From: Protostelium mycophagum
Lineage: Eukaryota > Evosea > Variosea > Protosteliida > Protosteliaceae
Reading direction: 5' to 3'
Assembly (NCBI GenBank): GCA_002081555.1
Contig: KV920987.1
Location: forward strand, 1 to 54,030
DNA length: 54,030 bases
Position 1 is the first letter of the stretch. Each line of letters opens with the position of its first letter. The translations under genes and the position numbers were made by a program. Positions 1-11,935 of the stretch are shown piece by piece. Under the pieces are notes generated by a model. The model saw only the letters and a list, made by a program, of their open reading frames with translations, had not been told where the DNA came from and did not search any database.

Positions 1-170
1 ATGGACCGCTTCGTGTGGCTCATCACGGAAGGGGAAAACGTTAGAAAAAACCGGTGGTCTTTTGAACGCTTTAAAGTCGCTCAAGGGAATGCTCTCCAAG
101 TGGGACATGCTTGTCACCTATTGGGCCGACATCACGACCAAGGTGACAAGCGATGTGAATTGCCCATCAA

Positions 171-300
171 ATTCTCCTGAGGGAGCACCAGTACTCTTTG
201 CAAGGTAGAAGGATGGTTCGCTCAGACTATGTGTTGACTATTGGCGTTTGAATGCCTTAACTGTCAAAAACGTCTATCCACTCCTGCACATCCATGGTTG
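171..300 (+). mobile_element. Ty3/gypsy-type reverse transcriptase fossil (fragment)
   Basis: The translation resembles the well-known start of the Ty3/gypsy polymerase palm, where a Gly-Ala-Pro-Val-Leu-Phe block is followed by a Lys-Asp-Gly-Ser-Leu-Arg block and then an Asn-Ala-Leu-Thr-Val-Lys-Asn block. Only this short piece of the reverse transcriptase is present. No gag, protease, integrase or terminal repeat is recognisable around it, and it carries at least one break, so it is an old dead fragment. Bases 1-170 upstream show nothing I can name. Confidence 0.6.
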
Positions 301-401
301 GAAAACATTTAACATTTGAGGGTGGACCCTCCATTCCAGATTGCAAAGGACTTGAAGAATATTAGAATCTTACATAAAAAGGAATGAGAAAGAGAAACAA
401 T

Positions 402-443
402 AAACAAAGAGAAAAGGGTAAAAAACAAAGAGAAAAGGGTAAA
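402..443. repeat. Two-copy 21-bp tandem repeat
   Basis: A purine-rich 21-bp unit (begins AAACAAAGAG and ends AAGGGTAAA) occurs twice in direct succession. It lies between the reverse transcriptase fossil and the Polinton remnant. The rest of 301-1004 holds no gene I can support. Confidence 0.75.
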
Positions 444-1004
444 CTCAAAGACAGTCCTTGATTTTGGACGTTGCGCTTCAAGTGCTTTATTACTTGGCCA
501 TAACAGCCGTTCCATGAACACTTGAATCTTCCTAATTTCTGCGTCACGTGTTGTAAACGCGCATGCATAACTTTGCAAACTTTAATAAATAAACAACAAC
601 GTTGGTTTAAACGTCGTTGTGACTTGCAAATAAATTATATTAATTTATTCGTTCTTGCATGTCATCGATGCCTGACAATCAGAAGGGGTTGGCATAGTGG
701 CGGCTCTTGTGATTATGGACGCCCAGTCTTTTGCCAAATATCTTCCTCTAAATTGTTGAATCCTCTCTATGAGATTGCTGCAGGTGGTGGTTTCATCCCT
801 CTCTAACCTTTTGAATGATCAGATCAATACGGCAGAGAATTCGTTTATGCAACTTCTCAGAGACACTGCTACTATTGGACTCTGTCATGACGTCATGTAC
901 TTTGTTTTCTAAGAGCGACATGTGTTGTTTTTGTGTGTGTGAAAGTATGAGAAGTCGGAATAATTCGGCATTCTACAACGCGCCCGTAATAAATGCGAAA
1001 TTAT

Positions 1005-1655
1005 TTAAATAATATAGATTATATTTTTCTGTTTGGCTGGCGCTCTGTATCTCAGGCATTTTTTGGCACGGTCAGCTGTGGCTCTGTCTACAATCAGGCA
1101 TGCGTGGTCTGTACACTGTGCGGCTATGAGTGTTTTTAGGTCACACCACAATTTTGCAACGCCACTGGCGACATTCTCGTATAGCAACTTTAAGTCAGAT
1201 TCTGACTCGTTGTAGAAAACAATTGCGTATTTACAACGTGAATATAATATCGGCAATTTAAGCGACTTCAGCCGCTGTACAGCGAACAGCATTGTGATAT
1301 TATAGTGACGGTACTTACCGATTAAATTAACAAACCATGGCGTGGCAAAATTTGCCCCAAGACAGTCATCAAACACCACAAAACATGGCGGAAACGCACC
1401 TGTCTCTGCTTTTGCCGCCACCTGTATATCTATCAGTCCACGCAGCACCGATTCTGAATACTCACAGTGTACAGAGGCGTCATCAAGCCACGCATAGTCG
1501 TCGTTGAACGCCGCCGACGCGAAAACAATGCCATATTTGAACTTTTTTTTCAGTAATAAATCAGTTATCATATGACGTATAAAATACGACTTACCCGACC
1601 CCGGCGGCGCAACCAGAAGCCACAAGCTTGGATATATGAATGATGCCAGCAACAT
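1005..1655 (-). CDS. Polinton-type A32-like genome-packaging ATPase (fossil element gene)
   Basis: The uninterrupted frame of about 216 residues has a Walker A motif near its start (APPGSGKS, roughly residues 16-23) and a Walker B-like hydrophobic stretch ending in two aspartates (VVFDDCLG, about residues 92-99). A glutamine-containing sensor-like segment (MLFAVQRL) follows. The order and spacing match the FtsK/HerA-type A32 packaging ATPases that pump DNA into capsids in Polintons, virophages and large DNA viruses. The frame reads whole but belongs to a fragmentary element. A host P-loop ATPase is less likely, given the integrase next door. Confidence 0.7.
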   Translation of the reverse strand: MLLASFIYPSLWLLVAPPGSGKSYFIRHMITDLLLKKKFKYGIVFASAAFNDDYAWLDDASVHCEYSESVLRGLIDIQVAAKAETGAFPPCFVVFDDCLGANFATPWFVNLIGKYRHYNITMLFAVQRLKSLKLPILYSRCKYAIVFYNESESDLKLLYENVASGVAKLWCDLKTLIAAQCTDHACLIVDRATADRAKKCLRYRAPAKQKNIIYII

Positions 1656-1739
1656 TATGTGGTCTATAATATAGTCAGTATATTATATTTCGCTGCAATG
1701 TACAGCCGCGAATTAATTAATAAAATTAGCGCATAAGCG

Positions 1740-2165
1740 CGACGGCACGCTGCCGGCTGGCTCTGAGTCAGCGCGGCGACGATTCTGCGCACACTACGGC
1801 CGACTGGACGCTCGCACACGACAAATTATCATATAAAGGAAAGCCAGTGGTCGCCGCCGAAGACATCGAGTCTGTGCTCAAAAAACTGTACGACGATCCG
1901 TCGACAATGTGCAACGGCCGCGATAGTGTGACCTGGTAGATATGAGTGATTTGAGCGCACAAAATAGCCGCCATAATTGGATATTGAACATTGTCGACGC
2001 ATTTTCCAAGTATTTATGGAGCTATCCGCTCAAGACAAAAACGGCAAAAAACGTTGCGAAATGTCTCACACGCTGGATCGACGACTTACCTGACAAGTGT
2101 GAGACACTCCAGACCGACAATGGCACTGAATTCCTAAATAGCGCTGTGAAAGAGGCGTTGTAGTG
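1740..2165 (+). pseudogene. Polinton-like integrase remnant (rve family)
   Basis: From about 1942 the translation resembles the retroviral-type integrase core: a strand with an aspartate followed by FSKYLWSYPL, then a second aspartate in LQTDNGTEF. These are the first two of the three acidic catalytic residues. The preceding 200 bp can be read as the upstream part of the same family of proteins. The gene is broken and incomplete, and it belongs with the neighbouring packaging ATPase as the remains of one element. Confidence 0.7.
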
Positions 2166-2335
2166 AGGCCAGGCGCCTAGCCTCTGTTGGAGCCCGCCCC
2201 CCCGACGGCGTCTCGCATTCTACAATGCACCATAGCGTGTGAAATGCACGCTCGGGGCTTACTCGGCGCCAGATTGCACAGAAATCCCCGAGACAGGCTC
2301 GTTTGGAGATCGCCAGAATCAATCTGCAGACAAAG

Positions 2336-4127
2336 ATGGTGGACTTATCGCATCTCACGGACATACAAAAGGGATATATAGCAGTGGCTGGTTCCATCCT
2401 CTTCTTTGGTTCTGCTCGTAAGCCATATCACGGCGAAAAAATGACGGTTGACATGTGCAGTCGTACCTCTCAAATTTAAGAAGGTGGTCGATTCTAAAGT
2501 CGACCCTGTTGTATTCCAAGTGAGTGATCATTAATCATTGATCAGGATGGTGTGATGATATTAGGTGTATTACTCAATCTCTATTTTTTTGAGCTCTTGG
2601 ATTGTTCTTGCTTGGGCAGAGGAGAAGTTTCGCTTCACTTACTATGGTAATACTGTTTCAACTTGAGTTTCTAATTACGGCTGTCAGGGATCATCAGCGC
2701 GGCGTGCTGGGTACCTGCGTCCATTTTGTCCATCTTTGCCGTGAATCATCTCGGATTGGCAGTCGCTCTTGGTGTATGGTGAGTTTCTTGTGACATGATC
2801 ATACGTAATCATCTCACAGAAACAGGGCTGGTGTGACAAGTAAGCAGTGACCATCCACTCTGTATGATCCCGTCATCACTGACCCATTGTAGTTGTGGTT
2901 AGTTTTATATGGGGAGCGACATTTCATTTTGAGGGGGAACCGCCTCCATCTGTGAAAGCGCCACAATTCACATACCCAGGCCTCGCCTTACTTGTGCTGG
3001 GTGTCGTGTTGCTGTCTCTCAGCAGCACCCAGTTTGTGGCCCGCATTGGAAGGAGGAAAGATGACGTTGATGAGAGATCTCCTCTTGCTGCTGGTGAGCT
3101 CATAGATATTTTTTGAATTTGTATGTCTTAACCCTGGGGGTGTCTTTGTGAACAAGTGTCATGAAATCACAAAAGTAATTCAAATAATTAAAATTTTAAT
3201 TTAGAGAAGCCCAAGGCCATCAACGCTTACACAAAGTGAGTAACTTCTCCATCTAATTTTAGAATGTCAAATAATCTGACCATGTTAGGATCGGTGATGA
3301 CAATCACGATGAAGTCGTTGATTTGTTTGAGAAAAAGGAAGAACCACGAAAACAGAACAAACTTGTTGGTCTTGCCTGTGCAATCCTGCTGGGGTGAATA
3401 CAAAATATCACACTTTTTAAGACGATGAAGTTGAATGACGACAGAATAATGAATGGATCCATGATGGTCCCAATGAAAGGAGCTCCAAAGGATATACACA
3501 TCACTTTTGTCATCTCTTTTGCCATAGGTATATTTTTGACGGGAAAATACATGATGACGTCATCACAGGAGTATTGGCGATAACCCCTGTGTGCGCACTA
3601 CTCTATTTTGGGGTTCGTAGAGAGTTGCCAAAATGGTGAGTATGACCTGAATTTTGAATTCAAATGAAAAGTTTAAAGATAATTTATGTCTCGTTGTAGA
3701 ATGAATTTTCATTTTAATCAGGCAATTTAAAGTGGCACTCCTGCCCGGAATGGCCACTGGACTCATTTGGAGTGTTGGAAATGTGTTCGCGACATACGCT
3801 ACACAATATTTAGGTTTATCTCTTGGATTCCCTCTGACTCAGGTACTCTTTGCGAATAAATGCTCTCAATACATTTAAAATCTGCCACAGTGTTGTGAAA
3901 TTTATGTATAGTCCTTACAGATGGACAGTTCGCATTTATAGTGCGGCTTCGCCGTTCTTTTGATAGTGAAGAAAAACTGACGATCACAGTTGGCACTCGT
4001 CGTATCAGGGCTGTGGGGAATGCTGGTTTATCGTGAGATGACAGCGTTACCCTCTATATTGTGGTGGGTTGTCGCCCTATTGGTTGTGGGCGGAGGTGTC
4101 GCCCTCATGGTGCTTGGTGCCAAATAA
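2336..4127 (+). CDS. TMEM144-like multi-pass membrane transporter
   Basis: This is a spliced gene encoding about ten membrane helices of the drug/metabolite transporter superfamily, TMEM144 type, whose family members are thought to carry carbohydrates. The first exon gives a start methionine and a helix ending FFGSA. The splice then restores the family signature LVPLKFKK followed by VDPVVFQ. The second half repeats the layout, with GSMMVPMKGAP, a loop rich in acidic residues (around 3290-3350), then FPLTQ, SGLWGMLVYRE and a final helix. The stop lies in an A-rich AATAAATAA context that may also carry the poly(A) signal. I see at least eight introns. The exact acceptors near 2540-2680 and 2880 are uncertain. 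Confidence 0.8.
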
Positions 4128-5148
4128 ATAATCAAAAATGCATATGAGTTTTGAAATCAGAATAAATGTAAGACTGTAAAACCACATTAGAGGGTGGCCC
4201 ACCAATCACAAAACAATTGTAAATAAAACAATTATATATTTTGGTGGAAATAATCAAAGGCTCCAGATCACACTGCCCCTTCAATATATCATCAATTCTA
4301 AAACAAAAATCTCCCACAAAACAGCTAGCCCTGACAGTGCGTAAACTTGTTGTGATGTACATGGCAGGTAAGAGAGGGGTGTGCACAAAGCATGCTCTGG
4401 GCAGACAAGGGGCCCTCTGGTGAGAACCATCTAAAATTTTCATCTCATCATCATTGAACCAATTTTGCACATTGACGCAATCATTAAATGTACTTGAAAG
4501 CTCACTCTGGTAATCCAACAATCCATATCGCTGCTGGATGTTGTTCAGCCCAAATCCTTGGCAAAACCTAATGACACGTTCCCAATGAAAACCTTAATGT
4601 GAATTTTGCGGTAAGCTACCGCAAATATGGTGTGTTCCTGATGTTCCTGCAATCTTACCTTCTGAGGGTGTCGATGTGTTAGAAACAGAAGGAGTTTATT
4701 CTAACACTGGATGTGGTTCCAACATTGTTTCTGGTGATTCTGCTTCAGAAAAAGAGTGATCAAAAAGCATGAGAATAAATAATTGGTTGGATCACTCCGG
4801 ATAAATAATCCCCTGTGCCGGCTGAAGTTTCTTTGTGTTTTGCTCAATGTTGAAGTGTCAGAAATTCCCACACTGGTCACCGTTTCCGAGCTGATACATA
4901 AATTATCCGGTCCTGCCCAGTCACAGCAGACATCAGTGAATGAGACTCACCCACTGCTTTGCTTGCATTACGAAGATTGGTTGTGTGTCGGTTTGTGTGC
5001 TTCGCGGAACTTCGTACGATCCAAATACCAGCCGAAGATATTCTCCGCGGCCCCGAAAAGATCCGTCGGGCGTAATCGGCTGTCACTACGGAATAATTTT
5101 CGGGGGTTTCGACACGATTTTGAGGAGACCAAGCCACCACACTCCACA
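4128..5148. other. Intergenic region between TMEM144-like and LicD-like genes
   Basis: No supported gene lies here. A minus-strand open frame at 4132-4521 has no recognisable domain and is AT-rich. The last 370 bp are an open plus-strand frame continuous with the LicD-like start, most simply its 5' leader and promoter. Confidence 0.5.
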
Positions 5149-6631
5149 ATGAGGAAGAGAACGTGCTGGTTTCTGGTCTATCTCGTGGTATTCCAACTTT
5201 TCCTCACATTTGTTGTTTTTAGAGGCTTCTCGAGTGACCGGGCAGGTGGCAAAGTCGTTAAAAATGTGTTGTATTGAGCTTTGAAGATGATGGAGATACA
5301 CTCAAATTGAAAGAAGTGGTGTCAGAGGGAAGACATCCGCAGCAGATAGAACAAAAGTTAGAAGTATCCCCAAAGATCGAAAATGAACGAGTTTTAACAG
5401 AGGTAGAGAGAATGAATCAAGAGAGAAGACAACAAATCGAGAAATGGCGAAGTGAGCAAAAGGCAAAGGTGAACATCACAGTAAATTGAGCTGCGGAATT
5501 CTGATTTCTGGTGCAGCCAAAAACAACACCTCACATCATGAAGACAATAAACAATAAGTAGGTCGAAAAGAAATACTACGCCAAAGCTAACTTTATTTAG
5601 ACCCTACATCACAATGCCCGTTGTCTTTGAATCAGAAGAAGATATGGAAAGCATGACAGATAACCATAAACTCCTTCTATACAGCAGGGATTTATCGTAC
5701 GATGCAGATGCTTATAAGGTGAGCCTCGCTCTGAATTATTTATATTTATTCCAACCCAGGTCATCATCATGCGATTATTAGACCTGATCACGGCCTTCTG
5801 TAAGAAGCATGATATAGAGGTGTGGCTCACTCATGGTACTCTGTTGGGCGCACAAAGAAATGGAAAATTTATTCCTTGGGACACAGACGCAGACCTCGGT
5901 GAATTTTCTTGAACTTTTCTCATGAAATTTCTCTGAAATATCCAGGAATACACAACAAAGACCACGCCAAATTCTTGGCATTGTTGAAAGAAAATGTCAA
6001 CTCCACACAAATAGACTTTTGGGGTGCAGACCATGTACAGATCATAGGTGAGCCTCTACAATGGTTTTATTGGAATAATCAGCCCAAATATCTTCACGAT
6101 GCGATGAGAATATTATTTTGACTTTTAAATTGTAAAAAAATCCTCTATTAAATGAAAACTTAATTGACTTTCTTAGTGCGCGAGGGCAAGCATAAAGGCA
6201 TCATACCCTTCAAATTCTGTGACACAAACAACGGCCTCTATGTCGATTTCATCATGTTTTTCGACAAGCAAAGAGACGGAAAGAACTATGTGACCATGAG
6301 ATGGCCCGATTGGAGATCATGCAAAACATGCGGCAAGCCACCGAGAGGAGGTGCATTGACCATCATCTTCTTAATGATCATCATGAATGACGCCTTTGCA
6401 GAGTCAGAGACGACGTGGTTCGTCCCTCAAGAAACCGTGTTTCCTCTCGGTAAGATAAAGCTGGAAGACAAAGACTACCCCTCCCCCGCCTCCCCAAAAT
6501 CGTAAGTGGCGGTGTACGATGACGTCACCTGACAATCTCCAAGATATCTCGAAGGATGGTATAAGACCTTAGCAGAGCCGAAGGTCAAGCCGATAGAATA
6601 CACAAAATGGTTGAAGAGAAAGAGAGTTTGA
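5149..6631 (+). CDS. LicD-family type II membrane protein (phosphocholine/ribitol-phosphate transferase-like)
   Basis: A short basic N-terminus (MRKRTC) is followed by one hydrophobic helix, which gives type II topology. Next comes a charged, Glu/Arg/Gln-rich stem that is probably coiled coil (about 5290-5470), then a LicD/fukutin-like catalytic domain. Diagnostic pieces are a helix ending with KKHDIEVWLTHGTLLGAQR, the metal-binding DTDADL (around 5880), and a later YVDFIMFF strand. LicD relatives in eukaryotes (fukutin, FKRP) move phosphorylated alcohols onto Golgi glycans, so a Golgi role is inferred. The catalytic exons end in LKRKRV before the stop. The splice after the membrane helix uses an acceptor ending GAAG. 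Confidence 0.75.
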
Positions 6632-6814
6632 GCGAAGGACACATAAGAGGACAGAGACATCGAAGACAAGAAGTTCTCCTCGAATAAAATCGGCTGTATT
6701 GTAATGTTTTTGACCATTTACAACGAGACAAAATGTCAAAGGAACACTGAACGCACAACCCTTCAACAAACACAGATCAATTTTCATCTTCACCCGAAGG
6801 ACTGACAAAGAGAC

Positions 6815-8835
6815 ATGGGAATCAGTATTCATGATATCCCTGAGCCTCAGCTCATCCCAAATAAGGAGGGAGGAGCCAACATATTTACATTCTCTCCTCC
6901 TAAAGGAACTGGATTTATGACCACCGCGGCTACACAGACCAACATGACCGGTCTCATCGCACAAGTGATTATTTTGTCATCTTAAAAGTAGATCATATTC
7001 ATCTCTAAACAGATCGGTGTCATGGTGGAACATGCCGGTCTCATCTACGCCAATTTGTTTGAAGAGATGTCAAAGACTTACACCCGTGTTACCACTTTGA
7101 GAGATCGTATCGCTGCCGCAGCTCCGGCCGTCAGCGATTACGAACAGGTAATATCATTAAATGTCGAAATGAATCGACTTACGGAGGGCAGAAAATGTCC
7201 AATAAATCCGGTCAGACCCTCTTTAAAAACCCAAGAGCGGATTATGCCAATGTTCCTATCGCCGAATCCAGTCTCTTCACCGTGGAGAACAGACCTTCCA
7301 ATCTCAATCTGATTTACAACAAGATCGAGCCCCCTCCAAATCTTTCCAGGGTTGATCAATACATGGAAGAGGGCGCCAAGGCTTTAGAACTTTACACATC
7401 TCCCAGGTGTCCGATCCATCATTTTCCCTCATGATCTCCCCAAACCCTCTAAAAAATCTGGGAAAATTCGTTGAACCTTCTCAGATTTTTCTTGGACGAG
7501 TGGATCGCCGAACAAGTCAAGTTGAGACAGGCGGCTAAAGAAGAGCGTAAGAAGAGAAGAGAGCAGCGTAAGGCGAAAAAGGCCGCAAGCGGCCCCTCAA
7601 ACACACTGGGTGTCGCTCAACCGAAGAGATTAGTCAAGGTATATAGACGTCAAAAGATTCTCCATGACAGTGATTTTCTATTGAGCTCAACATTGACAAT
7701 CTACAACTGTTTCACGTTATGTTACCGCAAGATCTCGTATATTAACGCACTTCCCAACTCGAGGAAATTATTTTACTGATTTCTTAGGTGCAATACGACC
7801 CCCTCACTGGTGAAAGGATTTACGTAGAGGACACGTCAGCAGCAGCATCAGCGAACACTTATGCTCCATCTCAATCTACAATGACTATCCCCACTTCCCC
7901 AGGGGTAAATTTTCGAAGAAATTTCCCGCCTTTTCACCAGTATTTTTCTTGATCTTTGTTCTCTTATTGCTGCTAAAAATAGACATTGGACATGTAAAAA
8001 TGATATCTTCGCGAAATCTTCAGTGAATATTCACGGAAATTTCAGGGAGGATTCGGAGCCGTGCCTAATCCAGTGACCAACAGTTCCTTCGGTAATGATG
8101 CACCTTACTACGCAGAACCAACGGTAAGTGTCTCATCTACAACGAGCCAATACTGAGATGTATAGACTTCTGGAACTTACAGGGTATCCAACCCCGAGCC
8201 TTACTCTTTCAGTGCACCCCCTCCCCCCCCTTCTGGAGGTAAGATGAAGGAAGATGTCATAACTCAACGGTTACAGGTGGCGGTTATGCTCCCAACAATT
8301 TCGCGGCACCCCCTCCCCCTCCTGCTCCGGGAGGTTTCTCTGCCCCCCCTCCCCCCCCTGCTCCCGGAGGAGGTGAACGTCATGTACAGGCCATATTCGT
8401 GACACCTTATAGGTTATGCACCTCCCCCTCCCCCTCCATCTGGAGGCTATGCGGCACCCCCACCTCCCCCTGCACCTGGGGCACCACCCCCACCTCCCGC
8501 CCCCGGAGCACCCCCTCCACCAGCCGCACCTACTGGCCTTTTAGGTCAGATTGGACAAGGTATACAACTCAGAGCTGCGACTCCAGCACCAAAGGCCCAG
8601 GTGATGTCTCAAAATCCATCGAATTTTCACTGAAATTTCAAAGGACAGCGGTAGTGACCTTCTCTCCGCCATTCGTGCTGGAAAGAAATTGCAGACCGTC
8701 AAAGTCGAAGAGACAAAGGCCAAACCTGTGGCAGAACAGCCCAACTCTGTCGCGTCTATCTTGGCGAGACGTATTGCGATTGCTGGAGGAAGTGACTCTG
8801 AAGACGAAGACGAGGATGATGATGAATGGGACTAA
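6815..8835 (+). CDS. SCAR/WAVE-family actin nucleation-promoting factor
   Basis: SCAR/WAVE activates the Arp2/3 complex to build branched actin at the leading edge. The N-terminal Scar-homology region includes IGVMVEHAGLIYANLFEEM and a run of TLRDRI, then a linker with KIEPPPNLSRVDQYM. Next come a Lys/Arg-rich basic segment (EERKKRREQRKAKK, about 7540-7590), a long polyproline tract (8200-8560), one WH2 actin-binding motif (LLSAIRAGKKLQ, around 8650-8700), and a connector plus acidic tail ending DEDDDEWD. The terminal tryptophan in the acidic tail is the Arp2/3-binding residue of the family. The chosen start gives a 15-residue leader before the Scar domain. The canonical MPLVKR-type beginning is not evident. 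Confidence 0.88.
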
Positions 8836-8967
8836 GCCACAACCATGCCTTAATAAATGCCATAATATACGCTTTGAGAATCGATTCTCGAATCACATTG
8901 TATGGCAAAATGAATGGATCAGAACAGCAAATGATGCCACCATTACATCAGATTACTTTTGTATTTT

Positions 8968-10640
8968 TTATGGGAGGACCATGATGCGATCACCCACTTT
9001 GATCTTTCCTTTCCCTTCAGGTACCATATTCATCCCAAAATAAACTTCGTGCTTCTTCTAAACCCTCTCAGCTTTTATTTACCAAGATTGTATTTTATGC
9101 AAATGTACGTCATATTTTGAATGTTATGGTCAAAATAATAAACACCATGGTTGGCAGGTTCGCCACAACAAAAGAATAACCTTTACAACTTGCGGCAAAG
9201 CCATGAATAATGTACCAGGTGATGTTGTATAGACAAAGAATCACCTCGCCCGTCCCCCGTCGAAATTTTTCCAGTGTACGTAAAGGTTCTTTCCCTGAAA
9301 TTTCGCCCTTTTCTGGGTCTACTGTCGTGGCTCTACAACGTACACACTGGGACACCAGGGAGAAGATTACGCCACCTATACTGATTCGACTCCAAAAGTC
9401 TTCTATGAACGCTGGACCCTCCACCACAAGGTTAGGCCTGAACCTTGAGACTTTCAGACCTCGAGATCTTCACGAAATTTCCGTGAATCTCTGACCTTGA
9501 CATGGTCAAAAATGTTGGCTCTTTGCCTCCTGCTGGGTCTTGCTTCATTCTGTTGTTAACCTCCTCGAGTGAGCCTTCAGAACAAATCATCAGCGGGAAG
9601 TCATCAGGGAAGGAGACAAGGTTTGTGGCACCCGCCACTCTCATCTACAACTGGTGAGATATCTTTACGAGAATTTCGGATGTGCGGAGTTCTGTCTTGT
9701 TTGATTGTTCATAATATCTTGCCACACGTAAACACTTGAATCGATTTTGGGCTTTGCCACTTTTGTGTAAATTCCAAGTCATATTCATTTCTATTATGTA
9801 ACAGTATACTCAAAATGATATAAATAAATACATTGTCGGGGGTCAAACGACTGTGTTCGTCTGTGTGCCGTAATAGTCTCGCGCCGCTGACCTGGATCAA
9901 ATTAACTTGATTTATTTTTTTAATTGAAATTCTATTCCTGTCAAAATTCAAAATATAATTTACCCCCAAAAATGTGGAAAACCAAAGTGCCACGTCATCA
10001 CCTTCGTCCACAGCGTTATAATCCTTCCCCCAAACCTTCACATTAACTATTGGGCCTTCCCGCCGTTGTGGTTTATTTATGGCGATCTACAACGATGTAA
10101 ATCAACGATAAATTATATTGTATGATATATCAGTCTTTTTGCAAAGCAGAGACGGTTTTTGGGGTGCATAATTTTATTTTTCATGATGAAGAATGTGATG
10201 ACGATTATGAGCTCACTTGTATGTCCGCCATTCCGGGGGCACTCAAGTGCAAAAATTGATCCTCTAAACGAGGTTTGACCAAGACTATGCGCGGATATTG
10301 CCTGTGGTTTCTCATCATCTTTTATATCTGATGACTTGAATCATTTTCAAATGATCATTTTTTCAGAGCGATTTGGCAAACATCCAGTGACAGTTTTGCA
10401 TTGTTTCCACTTAGATAAAAGTGATGTTGTCATTAGAGAACATTTTGGCGAGTTCTAAAAGTATAATCACCTCATGGTGATGAAGTTTCCCTCTATGGCA
10501 ACCACCCAACCCCTGTCATATTCAAGTCCAAAAGCTCCGACATCATGACTATCAGGACGAAAAGCCCCACATGATTTTATGGGATATATATTGATCTCTT
10601 TCACTCTATATGGTGTTCTGTATGATGTTGATATCGATGA
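8968..10640 (-). CDS. MOSC-domain molybdenum enzyme, mARC/YcbX type
   Basis: The N-terminal MOSC beta-barrel begins VKEINIYPIKSCGAF and continues with RGWVVAIEG and QYPRIVLVKPRLEDQ. The middle exon VKVWGKDYNAVDEGDDVA is followed by FPDDFPLMICSEGSLEEVN and then FRPNLVVEGPAFIEDFW. The C-terminus carries CVRCRATTVDPEKGE, EPLRTLEKFRR and KIKVGDRIMVL. The second cysteine of CVRC matches the molybdenum-ligand cysteine of mitochondrial amidoxime-reducing component. In mARC this protein reduces N-hydroxylated substrates with electrons from cytochrome b5. The first exon is not resolved: coding can be followed to about 10605, and no ATG is in frame there. The gene is divergent from the gene at 10776, so a shared promoter is likely. 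Confidence 0.85.
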
Positions 10641-10775
10641 TTAATAAACATTTTCGAGGATCTTAAATCAATTGATTGACATTTTGTTCTCTAATCGACC
10701 GACAGAAACACATGGTGACTCACGACATGGGAGAGATCTCTTCTGGTTCTTCTGCCTTCTGTTTATATAGATATA

Positions 10776-11935
10776 ATGTTGTCAAAGCGGCAGCAGCAGC
10801 ACCTAATGGAAGCAACAACCGCAGTGTCGTCGGCCGATTCATCTGATACAAATGATAAACCGAAAAGACATCAGTTTCTAATTGTAGACGCACAAAACGA
10901 CAACCGCCTTTTCAGAAAATCACACACAAGGACGAGAGGCACTAAAGCAAGACGAGACTCGGTGGGACCAGCAGTTATGGTGAAATCTGAGGCACCTGAA
11001 AATCCATCACTGATTCGGAACAAACACTGGAGAATTCCGATTACGGATGAGTTCTAAACGATTGCGTCCCAATGGGCGAAATCATTCAAACTCCCAATTG
11101 CAGAACATTCGTGCGATGGCATTTTGAAGAGAAAGGCCTTCAACGACACCTGATGGAGAGCGATGAGTTTATGGATCCCACTTTCGGACTTTTGGATCCA
11201 ATCACCATCAGGCTCACAGCAGACCAGACTGCCCCACACCAACTGTTCCATAGAAAGATTCAGAGCATTGGAGAAACTTTTGGCACAAAGAATGAGCCAC
11301 CTCCCATTTATGGTGCTGAAAATGTCCAGATCACGGATCAACACATCGTCGAGGTTCACCTTTTAGACGCCTCTCTGGCCGAACACTCAGGACCCCTGAG
11401 GTGAGACTTTTGTTGGATATCATGCTGACCATCGCAGAGTGACAGAGGTGGTATCTCTACGAATGAGAGCTCTTTTCACTGGTGAGAAGTATCTCTTCAA
11501 CAAAGACCACAGAGAAGGGTTGAGGATGAAACTCCCTCAGCTGACAAAGATGAGCGCCCAAACCAATCACATTTATCAAAGAAGAGGACAATTCTGCATT
11601 CTCATCATCTTGAAATGCAGCGAATCCATCGTGGCGGCTGGAGTGACCCCGCCATTTCTATTGTACACCAAAATAACAGATATCCCAGACCCCGAGGCCG
11701 TGGTTGAGAGAAGGAGAAGACATCAGTACAACATGGCGCGTCCAGAAGGGGTGAGCAGATCGTTTGATGCAGAAGTAACCTGACGTCTCAGGAGAGCAGT
11801 TGGAGGGAGGCTCTGCATCAAGTGGTGCAGTCCGTACCTTCACAAGAGAAGGAGCTTTTGGCACAAGAGCTGAGCGAAATTTTAAGGCGCATGGAGGGTG
11901 TTCATCAAGAGAATATTTGGGACGAAATCCAATAA
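10776..11935 (+). CDS. Unrecognised protein, possibly a nuclear regulator
   Basis: The first exon (10776-11050) is Gln/Ser/Thr-rich, then basic with KPKRHQF and TRTRGTKARR, which could be nuclear localisation signals. After an unresolved junction near 11050-11100 the coding continues with RTFVRWHFEEKG and DPITIRLTADQ. It is then spliced cleanly at 11399 (GTGAG...CAG) into VTEVVSLRMRALFTGEKY, then FCILIILKCSES and FLLYTKITDIPD, which are alternating beta strands of the kind seen in immunoglobulin-like or p53/Rel-type folds. It ends with a charged helix and IWDEIQ before a stop that overlaps AATAAA. I do not recognise the family. It may also be two genes, with the second starting at the ATG at 11072. 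Confidence 0.6.

Larger units (their letters stand above)
1005..2165. mobile_element. Polinton/Maverick-like element, fragmentary fossil
   Basis: Two genes characteristic of Polintons (or related polinton-like viruses and virophages) lie head to head: a packaging ATPase on the minus strand and an rve-type integrase on the plus strand. No DNA polymerase B, protease or capsid gene is seen in the window, and no terminal inverted repeats could be located by eye, so most of the element is missing. The ATPase frame still looks whole, whereas the integrase is incomplete and carries at least two breaks. That suggests a loss of moderate age. The family call rests on the gene pairing. Confidence 0.65.

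Noticed and set aside
4132-4521. A 129-codon minus-strand frame downstream of the TMEM144-like gene
   Set aside because: No domain, low-complexity flanks and no splice-site support. It overlaps the 3' end of the neighbouring gene.
8200-8560. A C-rich microsatellite
   Set aside because: It is the coding polyproline tract of SCAR/WAVE, interrupted by introns, not a non-coding repeat.
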